From Ferrovibrio sp046294345 (GTDB lineage: Bacteria > Pseudomonadota > Alphaproteobacteria > Ferrovibrionales > Ferrovibrionaceae): a stretch of 64,000 nucleotides of DNA. A program made the position numbers and the translations under genes. The DNA lies in assembly GCA_046294345.1 (NCBI GenBank), contig JBKBJT010000004.1:1-64000 (forward strand), read 5' to 3'. Shown in pieces: positions 6,398 to 15,928 of the stretch. The notes under the pieces were generated by a model that saw nothing but the letters and a program-made list of their open reading frames with translations, searched no databases and had not been told where the DNA came from. Within the stretch, counting starts at the first letter, position 1, and each line of letters starts with the position of its first letter.

Positions 6398-8731
6398 ATG
6401 AGCAAGTTCGGCCAGAGCCAGCCGGTTCGCCGCGTCGAAGACCAGCGTTTCATCACCGGCAAGGGGCGCTATACCGACGACATCAGCCTGCCCGGCCAAG
6501 TTTATGGCGTGATGCTGCGCTCGCCGCACGCCCACGCGAAAATCCTCAAGATCGATACCGCCGCCGCCCAGGCGGCGCCGGGCGTGCTGGCCGTCTATAC
6601 CCATGCCGACCTGAAGGCGGCCAATGTCGGCGACCTGCCCTGCACCATTCCGCTGAAGAATCGCGACGGTTCCATGCGCGCCGATCCGCCGCGCCCGGCA
6701 CTCGCCGACGGCATGGTGCGCCATGTCGGCGATCCGGTCGCCTTCGTGGTGGCGGAAACTGCTGCCCAGGCCCGCGACGCGGCCGAGATGATCGAGGTGG
6801 ATTACGATGCCCTGCCGGCTGCTGCCGACATGGCGACCGCGATGGAACCGGGCCAGCCGCAGATCTGGCCGCAGGCGCCGAATAACCGCGCCTTCGACTG
6901 GGAGATCGGCGACAAGGCCAAGATCGACGCGCTGTTTGCTTCCGCTGCCAAGACGGTGAAGCTGACGCTGGAAAACAACCGCATCGTGGTCGCCTCGATG
7001 GAAGCCCGCGTGGCCTTGGGCGCCTTCGACAAGGACAGCGGCCGTTTCACGCTCTACACGCCCACCCAGGGCGTATGGGTGCAGAAGAAGCTGCTGGCCA
7101 AGATCCTCGGCCTGCCGGAAGAGAAATTCCATGTCGTCACCGGCGATGTCGGCGGCGGCTTCGGCATGAAGATCTTCATCTATCCCGAACAGGTGATGAC
7201 GCTGTTCGCATCTCGCGCGCTGGGCCGGCCGGTGAAATGGACCTCGGATCGCGGCGAGGCCTTCCTGACCGACACCCATGGCCGCGCCAACCTGACCCAT
7301 GCCGAGATGGCGCTGGACAAGGACCACAATTTCCTGGCCCTGCGCATCCACAACATCGCCGATATGGGCGCGTATCTGTCCACCTATGCGCCGATGATCC
7401 CCACCATGGCCGGCACCAAGGTGCTGTCCTCGGTCTATCGTTTCCAGGGCGTGTATGCGCGCGTCGAGGGTGTGTTCACCAACACCGTGCCGGTGGATGC
7501 CTATCGCGGCGCCGGCCGCCCGGAATCGAACTACATCATGGAGCGCCTGATCGACGTGGCCGCCCGCGAACTGGGCATCGACCGCGCCGAACTGCGCCGC
7601 AAGAACTACATTCCGCCCGCTGCCTTCCCGTGGACCAGCGCCATGGGCCTCACCTACGACTCGGGCGAATTCGAAAACACCTCGAACACCGCGCTGAAAG
7701 CCATCGACTGGGCCGGTTTCGAGGCTCGCCGCGCGGAAGCGAAAAAGCGCGGCAAGCGTCGCGGCATCGGCATGGCCTATTACCTTGAGGCCACCGGCGG
7801 CGCGCCGACCGAACGCGCCGAAATCCGCTTTGCCGAGGATGGTTTCGTCGAGGTCTATGTCGGCACCCAGTCGACCGGCCAGGGCCATGAGACTGCCTAT
7901 ACCCAGATCGTGGCCGAACAGCTCGGCGTCGATTTCGACAAGGTCCGCATCCTGCAGGGCGATTCCGATGCCATCCCCACGGGCGGCGGCACCGGCGGTG
8001 CCCGCTCGCTCTATTCCGAAGGCGGCGCGATCCTGAAAGCCAAGGATGGCGTGGTCGAAAAGGGCAAAGTGGTCGCCGCCGATATGCTGGAAACGGCAGC
8101 CAGCGACATCGAATTTGCCGCCGGCCGCTTCCGTGTCGCCGGCACCGACCGCGATGTCGGTATCGTCGAGGTGGCGCAGGAAGCCCGCAAGCGCAGCAAT
8201 GCCAAGGCCGGCGAGGCGGCCGGCCTCGACACTGCCGCCGACTGGCAGGTGCAGGCGATCACCTTCCCTAATGGCTGCCATGCCTGCGAGGTCGAGATCG
8301 ACGAGGCCACCGGCGTGGCCGAGGTGGTGCGTTACGTGGTGGCCGACGACATGGGCAAGGTGATCAATCCCACCATCGTCAAGGGCCAGATTCATGGCGG
8401 CGTGGTGCAGGGCGTGGGCCAGGCGCTGTATGAAAACGTCGTCTACGATGCCGACGGCCAGCTTCTGACCGGCAGCTTCACGGATTACTGCCTGCCGCGC
8501 GCCGACAACTTCCCGGAGATCGAGGTGATCCTCTGCGAGGTGCCGTGCAAGACCAACCCGCTGGGCGTCAAGGGCGCCGGCGAGGCGGGCGCTGTCGGCT
8601 CGGCGCCGGCCACGATCAACGCCGTGGTCGATGCGCTGGCCGATCTCGGCGTCAAGCATGTCGACATGCCGGCGACGCCGCAGAAGCTGTGGCGTATCCT
8701 CGGCGGCGACCTGGCTCAGGCCGCCGAATAG
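6398..8731 (+). CDS. Xanthine dehydrogenase-family molybdopterin-binding large subunit (CoxL form II-like)
   Basis: 777 aa, one complete molybdenum hydroxylase large subunit: an N-terminal fumarate-reductase-like ab hammerhead domain (about 20-130) and C-terminal Mo-pterin domains (about 150-770). Motifs: GGGFGMK near residue 250, DAYRGAGRPES near 367 (the AYRGAGR form II signature rather than the CO-oxidising form I loop), GTGGARSLYSEGG near 530, and GVKGAGEAGAVGSAP near 725 with the catalytic Glu region. The neighbouring genes encode neither the 2Fe-2S nor the FAD subunit; a lone 2Fe-2S gene lies at 32950. It probably hydroxylates an aldehyde or N-heterocycle; substrate unknown. Confidence 0.9.
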   Translation: MSKFGQSQPVRRVEDQRFITGKGRYTDDISLPGQVYGVMLRSPHAHAKILKIDTAAAQAAPGVLAVYTHADLKAANVGDLPCTIPLKNRDGSMRADPPRPALADGMVRHVGDPVAFVVAETAAQARDAAEMIEVDYDALPAAADMATAMEPGQPQIWPQAPNNRAFDWEIGDKAKIDALFASAAKTVKLTLENNRIVVASMEARVALGAFDKDSGRFTLYTPTQGVWVQKKLLAKILGLPEEKFHVVTGDVGGGFGMKIFIYPEQVMTLFASRALGRPVKWTSDRGEAFLTDTHGRANLTHAEMALDKDHNFLALRIHNIADMGAYLSTYAPMIPTMAGTKVLSSVYRFQGVYARVEGVFTNTVPVDAYRGAGRPESNYIMERLIDVAARELGIDRAELRRKNYIPPAAFPWTSAMGLTYDSGEFENTSNTALKAIDWAGFEARRAEAKKRGKRRGIGMAYYLEATGGAPTERAEIRFAEDGFVEVYVGTQSTGQGHETAYTQIVAEQLGVDFDKVRILQGDSDAIPTGGGTGGARSLYSEGGAILKAKDGVVEKGKVVAADMLETAASDIEFAAGRFRVAGTDRDVGIVEVAQEARKRSNAKAGEAAGLDTAADWQVQAITFPNGCHACEVEIDEATGVAEVVRYVVADDMGKVINPTIVKGQIHGGVVQGVGQALYENVVYDADGQLLTGSFTDYCLPRADNFPEIEVILCEVPCKTNPLGVKGAGEAGAVGSAPATINAVVDALADLGVKHVDMPATPQKLWRILGGDLAQAAE

Positions 8732-9939
8732 GCGATCTGCAGGCGGTTCAGGCCGCGCACCACGATTGAATCGCTCCAGTCCGGCGGGGCGGCCAGGGCG
8801 ATGTCGCCCAGCCGCTCCAGCAGGATCGGGAAGGCAATCTGGCCTTCCAGCCGGGCCAGTGGCGCGCCGAGACAGAAGTGGATGCCGAAGCCGAAGGTGA
8901 CGTGGCGGTTGCTGTCGGCGCGCGCGATGTCGAAACGGTCGGGGTCGTCGAATATCTCCGGATCGCGGTTGGCCGCCGCCAGCATCTGGAACACCCGGTC
9001 GCCCTTGCGCATCACCTTGCCGCGCAGGTCGTAATCGTCTGCCACCACGCGCACCTGCGCCAGCGACGGGCCATCCCAGCGCAGCATCTCTTCCACCGCA
9101 CTAGCCGCTACTGCCGGGTCGCCTCGACTTTCGCGTAACTTGCCCAACTGGTCGGGATGCCGCAGCAGGGCCAGCAGGCCGTTGCCCAGCAGATGTGTGG
9201 TTGTTTCATGCCCGGCAAACAGCAGCAGCACGCAGGCCGCCACCAGTTCATCGCGGTTCAGGAAATCGCCGCGCTCGGCGGCCATGGCCAGACCGGTTAT
9301 AACATCCTCGCGCGGCTTTTTCCGGCACTCTTCGACCAGCGAGCCGAAATACGCGTTCATCTCGGTTATCGCACCATTGGCGCGGGCGTATTTGTCGGGC
9401 GAGAGCCGCGAGGTCAGCACGAAACTGCCCAGATCGTCCGACCAGCGTTTCAGCAGCTCCACGTCCGCCTGCGGCACGCCCAGCAGGGCGGCGATCACCG
9501 TGGCGGGCAGGGGATAGGCAAAGGCCTGGATGAAATCCGCCTCGTTTTGCTGCAGCAGGTCGTCGATCAGGCCATGCACGATCTGCTCGATGCGCGGCCG
9601 CAGGGCGGCCACGGCAGACGAGGTGAAGGCGCGATTCATCAGCCCGCGCAGCCTTGTGTGGTCGGGCGGGTCATTGAACACCGCCCACAGCGCCATATGG
9701 GCGTTCAGGTCGGCCAGATCAGCGCGGGCATTGTCTGGCAGATGGGCGAAGAAGGGGCGCATGCGATCCGACGACAGGCGCGGATCGCGCAGGGAGGCGC
9801 GGATGTCGTCATGCCGGGTCAGCATCCAACCGCCCAGCCGTTTACTCCAATGCACCGGATCGTCCCGGCGCAGGCGGGCCAGCGCCGGATAAGGATCGGC
9901 GATCACGGCGGCATCATGGGCGTCGAACTGTATCGTCAC
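8716..9939 (-). CDS. Cytochrome P450
   Basis: Soluble bacterial class I P450, a haem monooxygenase needing ferredoxin and reductase partners that are not adjacent. LLFAGHETTTHLLGNG is the I-helix oxygen-binding motif, EMLRWDGP the K-helix region, and FGFGIHFCLGAPLARLEGQ carries the haem-thiolate Cys356. The start is best placed at GTG 9939 because AGGAGG stands 7 nt upstream; a longer reading to ATG 9981 lacks a site. This gives 407 aa, usual for CYP10x-type enzymes. The stop region overlaps the convergent hydroxylase gene by 16 nt. Substrate unknown. Confidence 0.93.
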   Translation of the reverse strand: MTIQFDAHDAAVIADPYPALARLRRDDPVHWSKRLGGWMLTRHDDIRASLRDPRLSSDRMRPFFAHLPDNARADLADLNAHMALWAVFNDPPDHTRLRGLMNRAFTSSAVAALRPRIEQIVHGLIDDLLQQNEADFIQAFAYPLPATVIAALLGVPQADVELLKRWSDDLGSFVLTSRLSPDKYARANGAITEMNAYFGSLVEECRKKPREDVITGLAMAAERGDFLNRDELVAACVLLLFAGHETTTHLLGNGLLALLRHPDQLGKLRESRGDPAVAASAVEEMLRWDGPSLAQVRVVADDYDLRGKVMRKGDRVFQMLAAANRDPEIFDDPDRFDIARADSNRHVTFGFGIHFCLGAPLARLEGQIAFPILLERLGDIALAAPPDWSDSIVVRGLNRLQIAYSAA

Positions 9940-10012
9940 CGCGTTATCCTCCTGCTCTTTTTTGCTATTCTGGCGCAGCATTTTTTATGCCTGCCAGTAT
10001 GGAGAGGAAACG

Positions 10013-10441
10013 ATGGTCCGTGAATACCCCGCGCAGCCGCTGGTCGGCCTGGGTGCCATCGTGTGGAAGGATGGAAAGGTTCTGATGGTGCAGCGCGGCA
10101 GGCCGCCGCGCGCCGGCATCTGGAGCCTGCCCGGCGGGGCGCAGCATCTGGGCGAGACGGTGGCCCAGGGCATCCACCGCGAAATCGCCGAGGAAACTGG
10201 GGTGCGGATCGAACTGCTCGGGCTGGTCGATGTGATCGACTCCGTCCAGACCGCACCGGATGGCCGTATCCTGTATCACTACACGATCATCGATTATGCC
10301 GCCCGCTGGGTCGAAGGCGAGGTCGTGGCCGGCGATGACGCCGCCGCCGCCGCCTGGTTCGACCCGGCCGAGCTGCATAAACTTGATCTTTGGGAAGAAA
10401 CCCACCGCGTGATCGAAAAATCGCGCCTTTGGCTGGGCTAG
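10013..10441 (+). CDS. Nudix hydrolase
   Basis: 142-aa Nudix-fold pyrophosphohydrolase. The Nudix box is complete: GGAQHLGETVAQGIHREIAE followed by ETGV supplies the G-x5-E-x7-REU-x-EE-x-GU pattern with metal-binding glutamates. The compact ADP-ribose-pyrophosphatase-like size suggests a small nucleoside diphosphate derivative substrate. ATG 10013 is preceded by GGAGAGG; a start at 9962 would lack a site. It is divergent from the P450 across 73 nt that must hold both promoters. Confidence 0.9.
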   Translation: MVREYPAQPLVGLGAIVWKDGKVLMVQRGRPPRAGIWSLPGGAQHLGETVAQGIHREIAEETGVRIELLGLVDVIDSVQTAPDGRILYHYTIIDYAARWVEGEVVAGDDAAAAAWFDPAELHKLDLWEETHRVIEKSRLWLG

Positions 10442-10523
10442 ACCGGTCTGGTTCTTTGCGCTTTCCCCGCCTTGTGGTTAAGTAGCTCCGGGGTTTCCGC
10501 TATTCTACCGTCGGGCGTGGGGG

Positions 10524-11633
10524 ATGAATTTTCCAAAAGGCGCTGGGTCGCAGTTCCAGCCCACGAAATTCGAGGAGCGCGGCACGGCCGTGGCCTTCAC
10601 CACGCCGGCGCTCAGCCAGGCGCGCGTGCGGATGGACAGCCGCGACAATCTCGAACTCACCGTTTCCGCTTTCTCCGGCGTGAAGGGCAACTACGTCATC
10701 CGCTGGAAGGACGTGCCCGAAATCTTTTCGCTCACCATGCACGACCGCGCGCTGCAGGAGGCCATCCTGTCGCGCAATTCCTGCCTGCCGCCGGATATCC
10801 GCGCTGCCACGCTGGAAACCGCCCGCACCGGCCTGGCCGGGCCCGAGGCCCAGCGCGCCGCGGAAGAAAGCATGACCGACGAGGAAAACGAGGTCCTGCT
10901 TACCCGCTACTATCTGTTCAAGTCGGCGCTGGAAAAGTTGTCCGGTGGTCAGATGAACCTGAATGTGTCGGATTTCACCACGGCTGCCGGTCGCGAGCGG
11001 ATCAAGAGCGGCCTGGGCGTGATCGCCAAGGGCCTGGGCATGACCGCCAACGAATTATACGAGCGGCTGGAGCGCTGGGGCGGCTATCTGGCGCCGCTGG
11101 GCATGCCTGGCATGCAGAAGCAGTGCCGGGTGCGCCGCCTGATCGGCGGCATTGCCGACCTGGCCGACAACCTGACCCAGTGGGCGGATACCGACAAGTC
11201 CGAGGCCGCCTATCTGGCGCGCGGCGTGGCGCGGGTGGCTCAGTTCACTGACGACTTCGCACGCGACCTGGCCTCGGCGGCGGTGCGTCCGGTGGAATAT
11301 GCCGATCGCGTGCTGGCCAACTGGGACAAGGCGATCGCGAATTTCCAGCGCGATGTCGAGCGTTTGTGGTGGACGGTCGATGGCTGGGAATTCATTATCC
11401 TGCTGTGGAAGGATGTTGAGGACCGCGACCGCGACAGTCAGCGCGCGGCGGTAACGGAAATTTATCGAGTTCTGCCGATGATTCCCGAAAAGGAAGCCAT
11501 GGATCGACCCAACATGAAAGCGATGCAGGAAAGCTCGCGCATGCAGGTTCGCGCGCTCGAGGGGTGGAATTCCGGAGTGCTCGATATCGAAATGATACGC
11601 CGCGTCGAAACCACGAAACGGAGGCGGATATGA
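10524..11633 (+). CDS. Unknown 369-aa protein
   Basis: I do not recognise a family. The N-terminal 70 residues look beta-rich (RVRMDSRDNLELTVSAFSG); the remainder is helical and charged, with SALEKLSGGQMNLNVSDF, GVIAKGLGMTANELYERLER and a tryptophan-rich WWTVDGWEF near residue 282. No signal peptide and no clear membrane helix, so probably cytoplasmic. A G-run lies directly at the ATG, leaving the exact start uncertain. It overlaps the next gene by ATGA, so the two products are likely partners. Confidence 0.7.
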   Translation: MNFPKGAGSQFQPTKFEERGTAVAFTTPALSQARVRMDSRDNLELTVSAFSGVKGNYVIRWKDVPEIFSLTMHDRALQEAILSRNSCLPPDIRAATLETARTGLAGPEAQRAAEESMTDEENEVLLTRYYLFKSALEKLSGGQMNLNVSDFTTAAGRERIKSGLGVIAKGLGMTANELYERLERWGGYLAPLGMPGMQKQCRVRRLIGGIADLADNLTQWADTDKSEAAYLARGVARVAQFTDDFARDLASAAVRPVEYADRVLANWDKAIANFQRDVERLWWTVDGWEFIILLWKDVEDRDRDSQRAAVTEIYRVLPMIPEKEAMDRPNMKAMQESSRMQVRALEGWNSGVLDIEMIRRVETTKRRRI

Positions 11634-13045
11634 CCGATCTTGCTTCCGAGCTGCGGGATATCGAGCGCAAGCTGTTCGAGATCCCGGACGAGAAGGTCGC
11701 CCAGCTGACCCTGCTGATCGAACGCTCGCGCGCCATCGTGCTGTCGGCGGCGATGGCCGATGCGGCGCTGGGCACCCTGCGTCCGCGCCTGGCCAAGACC
11801 CGGCCGCCGCGGCACCTGACATTGCAGCGCATTTTCTGTCATCCCTTCGAGGACCTGCTGATCCTGCCCGAGGATGGCGACAAGCAGTTCGGTCGCATCG
11901 CGCGCACCTCGCTCGCGCCCTGCTGGGATTTCATGTTGCAATGCCTGGACCAGGCGGCGGTGAAGGAGCTTGAGGCCAGCCTGCGCGCCTCGCAGGCGCC
12001 GGCCATCGGCGCCACGGCCGATCCGCGCATCGCCAAGCTGGGCGCCACCTTATGGGGCATTGCCGCGCGCCGTCTGCGCGAGGAGGTCAGCCGCGCCGAG
12101 AGCGAGGCGGATTATCGCGCCGAGCTGGTGGCGAAACTGGGCGGCGAAACCGTGTTTCTCGACCTGGCCGACATGATGGGCATGCTGGAGATCGCCGGCT
12201 CGCTGGAGGAACTGCGCGCCGAACTCTCGCCCAAGCCGGTCGGCAAGCTGCTGGACGAGCAGGTCGAGGCGATCAAGGACCATTACAACGCGTTGGCGGC
12301 CAGCGGCGCCGGCCTGCCGGGCTACATGATCGCCTTCGTGCTGGCGCGCATGAGCAATCCGTTCCAGGCCCTGCCGATCTTCGACGGGCTGGGCGACGCA
12401 CCCACCGGCATCGAGGGGCTGAAGCCCGGCAAATACGCGCGCCGCATGATCGCCGGCGACAGCAAGCGCTTTTTCAAGGCCATCGGCCGCGCCGATGCCG
12501 GCAAGCTGGAAGCCGGCAACATCGCCGGCATGGTGGATGATTTCGTCAGCATGATCGGTCGCCTCAAGGCCGACGGCATGGCCGAGGGCCCGCAGCCCGA
12601 GATGGAGGCCGCCGGCGCCAAGCTGCGCGACATGGTGAAGGTGGGTGTGCTGGATGGTGCCGATGGCGCGATCCTCTCGGCGCTGGAGGCCCCTGGCGCC
12701 ATCGAGCCGGGCCAGGAAGCCGCGATCAAGCAGGCGATCTTCGACGCCAAGGTGGCGGCCGAGAACCGGGTCTATGCGATCCAGAAGGTCGCCAGGGTGG
12801 CCGGCGAGATCGGTGCCGACAAGGATGTGGGCAATACCCTGAAGACGCTGGGCGCACAGATCGAGCAGGGCGGCAATACGCTGATTGCCGACATCAAGGC
12901 CGGCAAGCTGAACGGCCTGGGCAAGGATGCGGCCAAGCAGCAGGTTTATGGCGCCGTGCGCATGCTGGAACTGGTCAGTGGCGCCGCTGCCGCTTCCAAA
13001 CTGATGAAGGATGGCCTCGCCGCCATCGACAAGATGCCGGCCTAG
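11630..13045 (+). CDS. Unknown 471-aa helical protein, coupled to the preceding gene
   Basis: Not recognised. Almost entirely alpha-helical and acidic, with an early segment PPRHLTLQRIFCHPFEDLLI near 60-80 and a C-terminal half of Ala/Gly/Lys-rich helices (AAENRVYAIQKVARVAGEIG). No signal peptide or membrane helix. ATG 11630 lies inside the upstream stop (ATGA) with GGAGGCG before it; longer in-frame readings back to 11564 lack a site. Its stop overlaps by 4 nt the stop of the cyclase-like gene arriving from the other strand. Confidence 0.72.
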   Translation: MTDLASELRDIERKLFEIPDEKVAQLTLLIERSRAIVLSAAMADAALGTLRPRLAKTRPPRHLTLQRIFCHPFEDLLILPEDGDKQFGRIARTSLAPCWDFMLQCLDQAAVKELEASLRASQAPAIGATADPRIAKLGATLWGIAARRLREEVSRAESEADYRAELVAKLGGETVFLDLADMMGMLEIAGSLEELRAELSPKPVGKLLDEQVEAIKDHYNALAASGAGLPGYMIAFVLARMSNPFQALPIFDGLGDAPTGIEGLKPGKYARRMIAGDSKRFFKAIGRADAGKLEAGNIAGMVDDFVSMIGRLKADGMAEGPQPEMEAAGAKLRDMVKVGVLDGADGAILSALEAPGAIEPGQEAAIKQAIFDAKVAAENRVYAIQKVARVAGEIGADKDVGNTLKTLGAQIEQGGNTLIADIKAGKLNGLGKDAAKQQVYGAVRMLELVSGAAAASKLMKDGLAAIDKMPA

Positions 13046-14184
13046 GCTTTGGCTTTTGCTGCGCTTTTCGCTTCGTAAGGCACGGCCTCGGCAGCGAAGC
13101 CGCTGAGCTGATCCGCCGCCAGCCCCAGCATCAGGCTGTCGCTGTCTTCGCGTTCGATGGTGGCGCGGATGTTGAAGGCCTGGTGCACATAGCCATGCTT
13201 GTCACCGATCCGGTACAGCAGGCTGCCATTCTGTCGCGATCCGACCGGCCCTGTCGGTGTGGCGCGCATGGCCAGCAGCGGCGACCGTCCGATCTCGACA
13301 TCGTTGAGTTTCTCAGCCATCGCAGAGGCGCGAGCCAGGAAGGCCGGCGTATCCATGGCCTGTTCCTTGGTATTCGCCGGCAGCTCGCGGCTGAAGGACC
13401 CTGCCAGCACCTGGCCGGGCAGGGCCTTGGCGATGATGCGGGCCAGCGTGATGGTCACGTCGCCGACGATGTATTCGAAGCCGCGCGGCGTGGTGCCTTC
13501 CACCTGGTGATAGGAAAAATGGCTGCCGATGGAGAAGGCCGCGCGCAGGGTCGGCACCAGCCGAGAATCGCCTTTCTGCCGCGCCAGCGCGTTGTCGGCC
13601 AGGATCAGCAGCAGCGCCAGCCAGCAGCGCAGGTCGCCATCCAGTCCCTTGGCGCGGTTCCAGACATAGAAGCCGTCACCCACGGTGGAGCGTGCCAGTT
13701 CGGTGCGCAGGCCGGCGCCGTTCATGCGTTTGACGGCGCTATTGATCGAGTATTCCAGCGAAGACAGCTGCGCCACCTGTTCCAGCGGCGTGTGTTTTGA
13801 AAAACCCACGATGTCGAACAGGATCACCGCGCGGCTGGCGGTTTCCATCACCGCATAGCGCTTGACCAGGTTTTCGATCAGCAATGGGTTGATTTCACCC
13901 TTGGCACCGCCGATGGAAAACGGCAGGTCCATCTGCACTGCGCGGGCGCGCAGGGCCTTGCAGGTTTCGGCGAAGGTGCGTGGGCCCATCATGCGTTTGC
14001 CGCGGATCAGGCGCGGCAGGCCGGCGGCGCGGCCCAGCACGTTATAGGGTTCGGAGAAGCAGAAGCTGATGCGGCTGCCCTGATAGGTCCAGCCGGCGAC
14101 GATGGTTTTCCCCAGGCGCCACGACGAATGCAGGACGAAATCGATCTCCCGCATGCCCTGGCGCACGGCATCGGGCTCGCTCAT
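13042..14184 (-). CDS. Class III nucleotidyl-cyclase-like protein
   Basis: 380 aa, with a central CHD-like domain (about residues 115-300): AVILFDIVGFSKHTPLEQV gives the first metal-binding Asp region and RSTVGDGFYVW the second, as in class III adenylate/guanylate cyclases. The N-terminal 110 residues (IDFVLHSSWRLGKTIVAGW) are not recognised and may be sensory. The substrate-specifying Lys/Asp pair is not obvious to me, so activity, or ATP versus GTP choice, is open. It sits 62 nt behind pgi on the same strand and meets 11630-13045 tail to tail. Confidence 0.75.
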   Translation of the reverse strand: MSEPDAVRQGMREIDFVLHSSWRLGKTIVAGWTYQGSRISFCFSEPYNVLGRAAGLPRLIRGKRMMGPRTFAETCKALRARAVQMDLPFSIGGAKGEINPLLIENLVKRYAVMETASRAVILFDIVGFSKHTPLEQVAQLSSLEYSINSAVKRMNGAGLRTELARSTVGDGFYVWNRAKGLDGDLRCWLALLLILADNALARQKGDSRLVPTLRAAFSIGSHFSYHQVEGTTPRGFEYIVGDVTITLARIIAKALPGQVLAGSFSRELPANTKEQAMDTPAFLARASAMAEKLNDVEIGRSPLLAMRATPTGPVGSRQNGSLLYRIGDKHGYVHQAFNIRATIEREDSDSLMLGLAADQLSGFAAEAVPYEAKSAAKAKA

Positions 14185-14246
14185 GCCGGCCGCCTCGCGC
14201 TCTCCGATGCGGCGCCCCCACCGGCGCCGTATTCGGCGCGACGATC

Positions 14247-15902
14247 TTACGGGTGCGGCAGGCCGCGCGCCAGACCGATCAATGCGCTGGTCGCGGCGTC
14301 ATGCGGGTGCTGGGCGCTGCCGCCCAGTTCCTCCAGGATCGGCTTGGCCAGCTGCTTGCCCAGCTCGACGCCCCACTGGTCGAAGGAATTCACACCCCAG
14401 AGGATACCCTGCACGAAGATTTTGTGCTCGTAGAGGGCGATCAGCATGCCGAAATGATAGGGATCGAGCTTCGGCAGCACGATGGTGGTGCTCGGCCGGT
14501 TGCCGGGGAAGACCTTGTGGGGCGCCAGCATCGCCACCTGCTCAGGCGCCATGCCGGCTTCGCGCAATTCGGCCTCGGCCTCCGCCCGTGTACGACCGCG
14601 CATCAGCGCCTCGGCCTGGGCGAAGGCATTGGCCAGCAGGATGTCGTGGTGGCGGCCCAGCGGATAGCGTGTCTTCAGCGGCACGATGAAATCGGCCGCC
14701 ACCGGCTGCGGTCCCTGGTGCAGAAGCTGATAGAAGGAATGCTGGCCGTTGGTGCCCGGTTCGCCGAAGATGATCGGCCCGGTGGCATAGCCGAGCGGCC
14801 GGCCCCACCGGTCGACACCCTTGCCGTTGCTCTCCATGTCAGCCTGCTGCAGATAGGGCGCCAGCTTGCACAGGCTTTGGTCGTAGGGCAGCACGGCAAG
14901 CGTGGTCAGGCCGAGGAAGTTGATGTTCCACACGCCCGCCAGCGCCATCAGCACCGGCAGGTTCTCGCGCAGCGGCGCGCTGGCGAAATGCCGGTCCATG
15001 GCGTGGGCGCCGGCCAGCAGGCTGCGGAAATTCTCCATCCCGATGCCCAGGGCGATGGGGAAGCCGATGGCCGACCACAGCGAATAGCGGCCGCCGACCC
15101 AATCCCAGAATTGCAATACCTGGTGCGGCGGAATGCCGAACTTGCCCGGCACCGCCGTGTTGGCCGAGATGCCCATGAAATGCCGCGGCCAGTCGATGAT
15201 GCCGGGGCCGAGTTTTTCCTGCAGCCAGGCCCGCGCCGTCTCGGCATTGGCCATGGTTTCCTGGGTGGTGAAGGTTTTCGACGCCACCACGAACAGGGTG
15301 GTCTCGGCTTCGCATCGCTCCAGCGTGCGCGCGATGTCGGTGCCGTCCACGTTGCTGACGCAGTGGATCGCGATATCGGTGTCGCGGTCGGCATTCAGGG
15401 CTTCCAGCGCCATGCGCGGACCGAGGTCGGAGCCGCCGATCCCCATGCAGACGACATGGCGGAACGGTTTCTCCGTGATGCCGCGCCAGGTGCCGTCGCG
15501 GATCGCGGCGATGATCTCGGCCATGCGGTCCAGCTCGCGCTGCACCTGGGCGACGATATCGACGCCATCCACGCTCAGCGTCGCATCGGCCGGCAGGCGC
15601 AGGGCGGTGTGCAGCACCGCGCGGTCTTCGGTGATGTTGATATGCTCGCCGCGCAGCATGCGGTCGCGCCAATTCTCCACCTGTGCTTCGCGGGCGAGAT
15701 CCAGCAGCAGCTCCAGCGTCTCGGCCTCGATGCGCTGGCGCGACAGGTCAAGCAGCATCTCGCCGCAGCGGAACGAGAATTTGCCAAAGCGTTCAGGATC
15801 GGCGGCGAACGCATCGCGCAGATGCCGGTTGCGGGTCGCCGTGGCATGGGCGGTAAGGGCGCGCCAGGCGGCGGTCTGGTCGATCGGCGGCGGCAGTGTC
15901 AT
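14247..15902 (-). CDS. pgi: Glucose-6-phosphate isomerase
   Basis: Interconverts glucose 6-phosphate and fructose 6-phosphate. 551 aa, normal for the long bacterial form. MGIGGSDLGPRMALEAL is the SIS sugar-phosphate site; GVNSFDQWGVELGKQLA near the C-terminus is PGI signature 2 with the conserved Lys; EPGTNGQHSFYQLLHQG carries the catalytic His/Glu region. Third gene of a tightly spaced minus-strand run glpX-pgm-pgi (gaps 19 and 26 nt), which together supplies glucose 1-phosphate from fructose bisphosphate. Confidence 0.97.
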   Translation of the reverse strand: MTLPPPIDQTAAWRALTAHATATRNRHLRDAFAADPERFGKFSFRCGEMLLDLSRQRIEAETLELLLDLAREAQVENWRDRMLRGEHINITEDRAVLHTALRLPADATLSVDGVDIVAQVQRELDRMAEIIAAIRDGTWRGITEKPFRHVVCMGIGGSDLGPRMALEALNADRDTDIAIHCVSNVDGTDIARTLERCEAETTLFVVASKTFTTQETMANAETARAWLQEKLGPGIIDWPRHFMGISANTAVPGKFGIPPHQVLQFWDWVGGRYSLWSAIGFPIALGIGMENFRSLLAGAHAMDRHFASAPLRENLPVLMALAGVWNINFLGLTTLAVLPYDQSLCKLAPYLQQADMESNGKGVDRWGRPLGYATGPIIFGEPGTNGQHSFYQLLHQGPQPVAADFIVPLKTRYPLGRHHDILLANAFAQAEALMRGRTRAEAEAELREAGMAPEQVAMLAPHKVFPGNRPSTTIVLPKLDPYHFGMLIALYEHKIFVQGILWGVNSFDQWGVELGKQLAKPILEELGGSAQHPHDAATSALIGLARGLPHP

Positions 15903-15928
15903 CTCTCCTCCGTCGGTTCGGTCCGGGT

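Noticed and set aside
6338..8659. 773-codon minus-strand frame opposite the Mo-hydroxylase
   Set aside because: Antisense shadow with His/Ala/Gly-rich composition; the plus strand shows GGGFGMK and AYRGAGR motifs.
9940..9981. Longer P450 start at ATG 9981
   Set aside because: No ribosome site there, while AGGAGG lies 7 nt before GTG 9939; the extra residues (MLRQNSKKEQEDN) look like untranslated leader.
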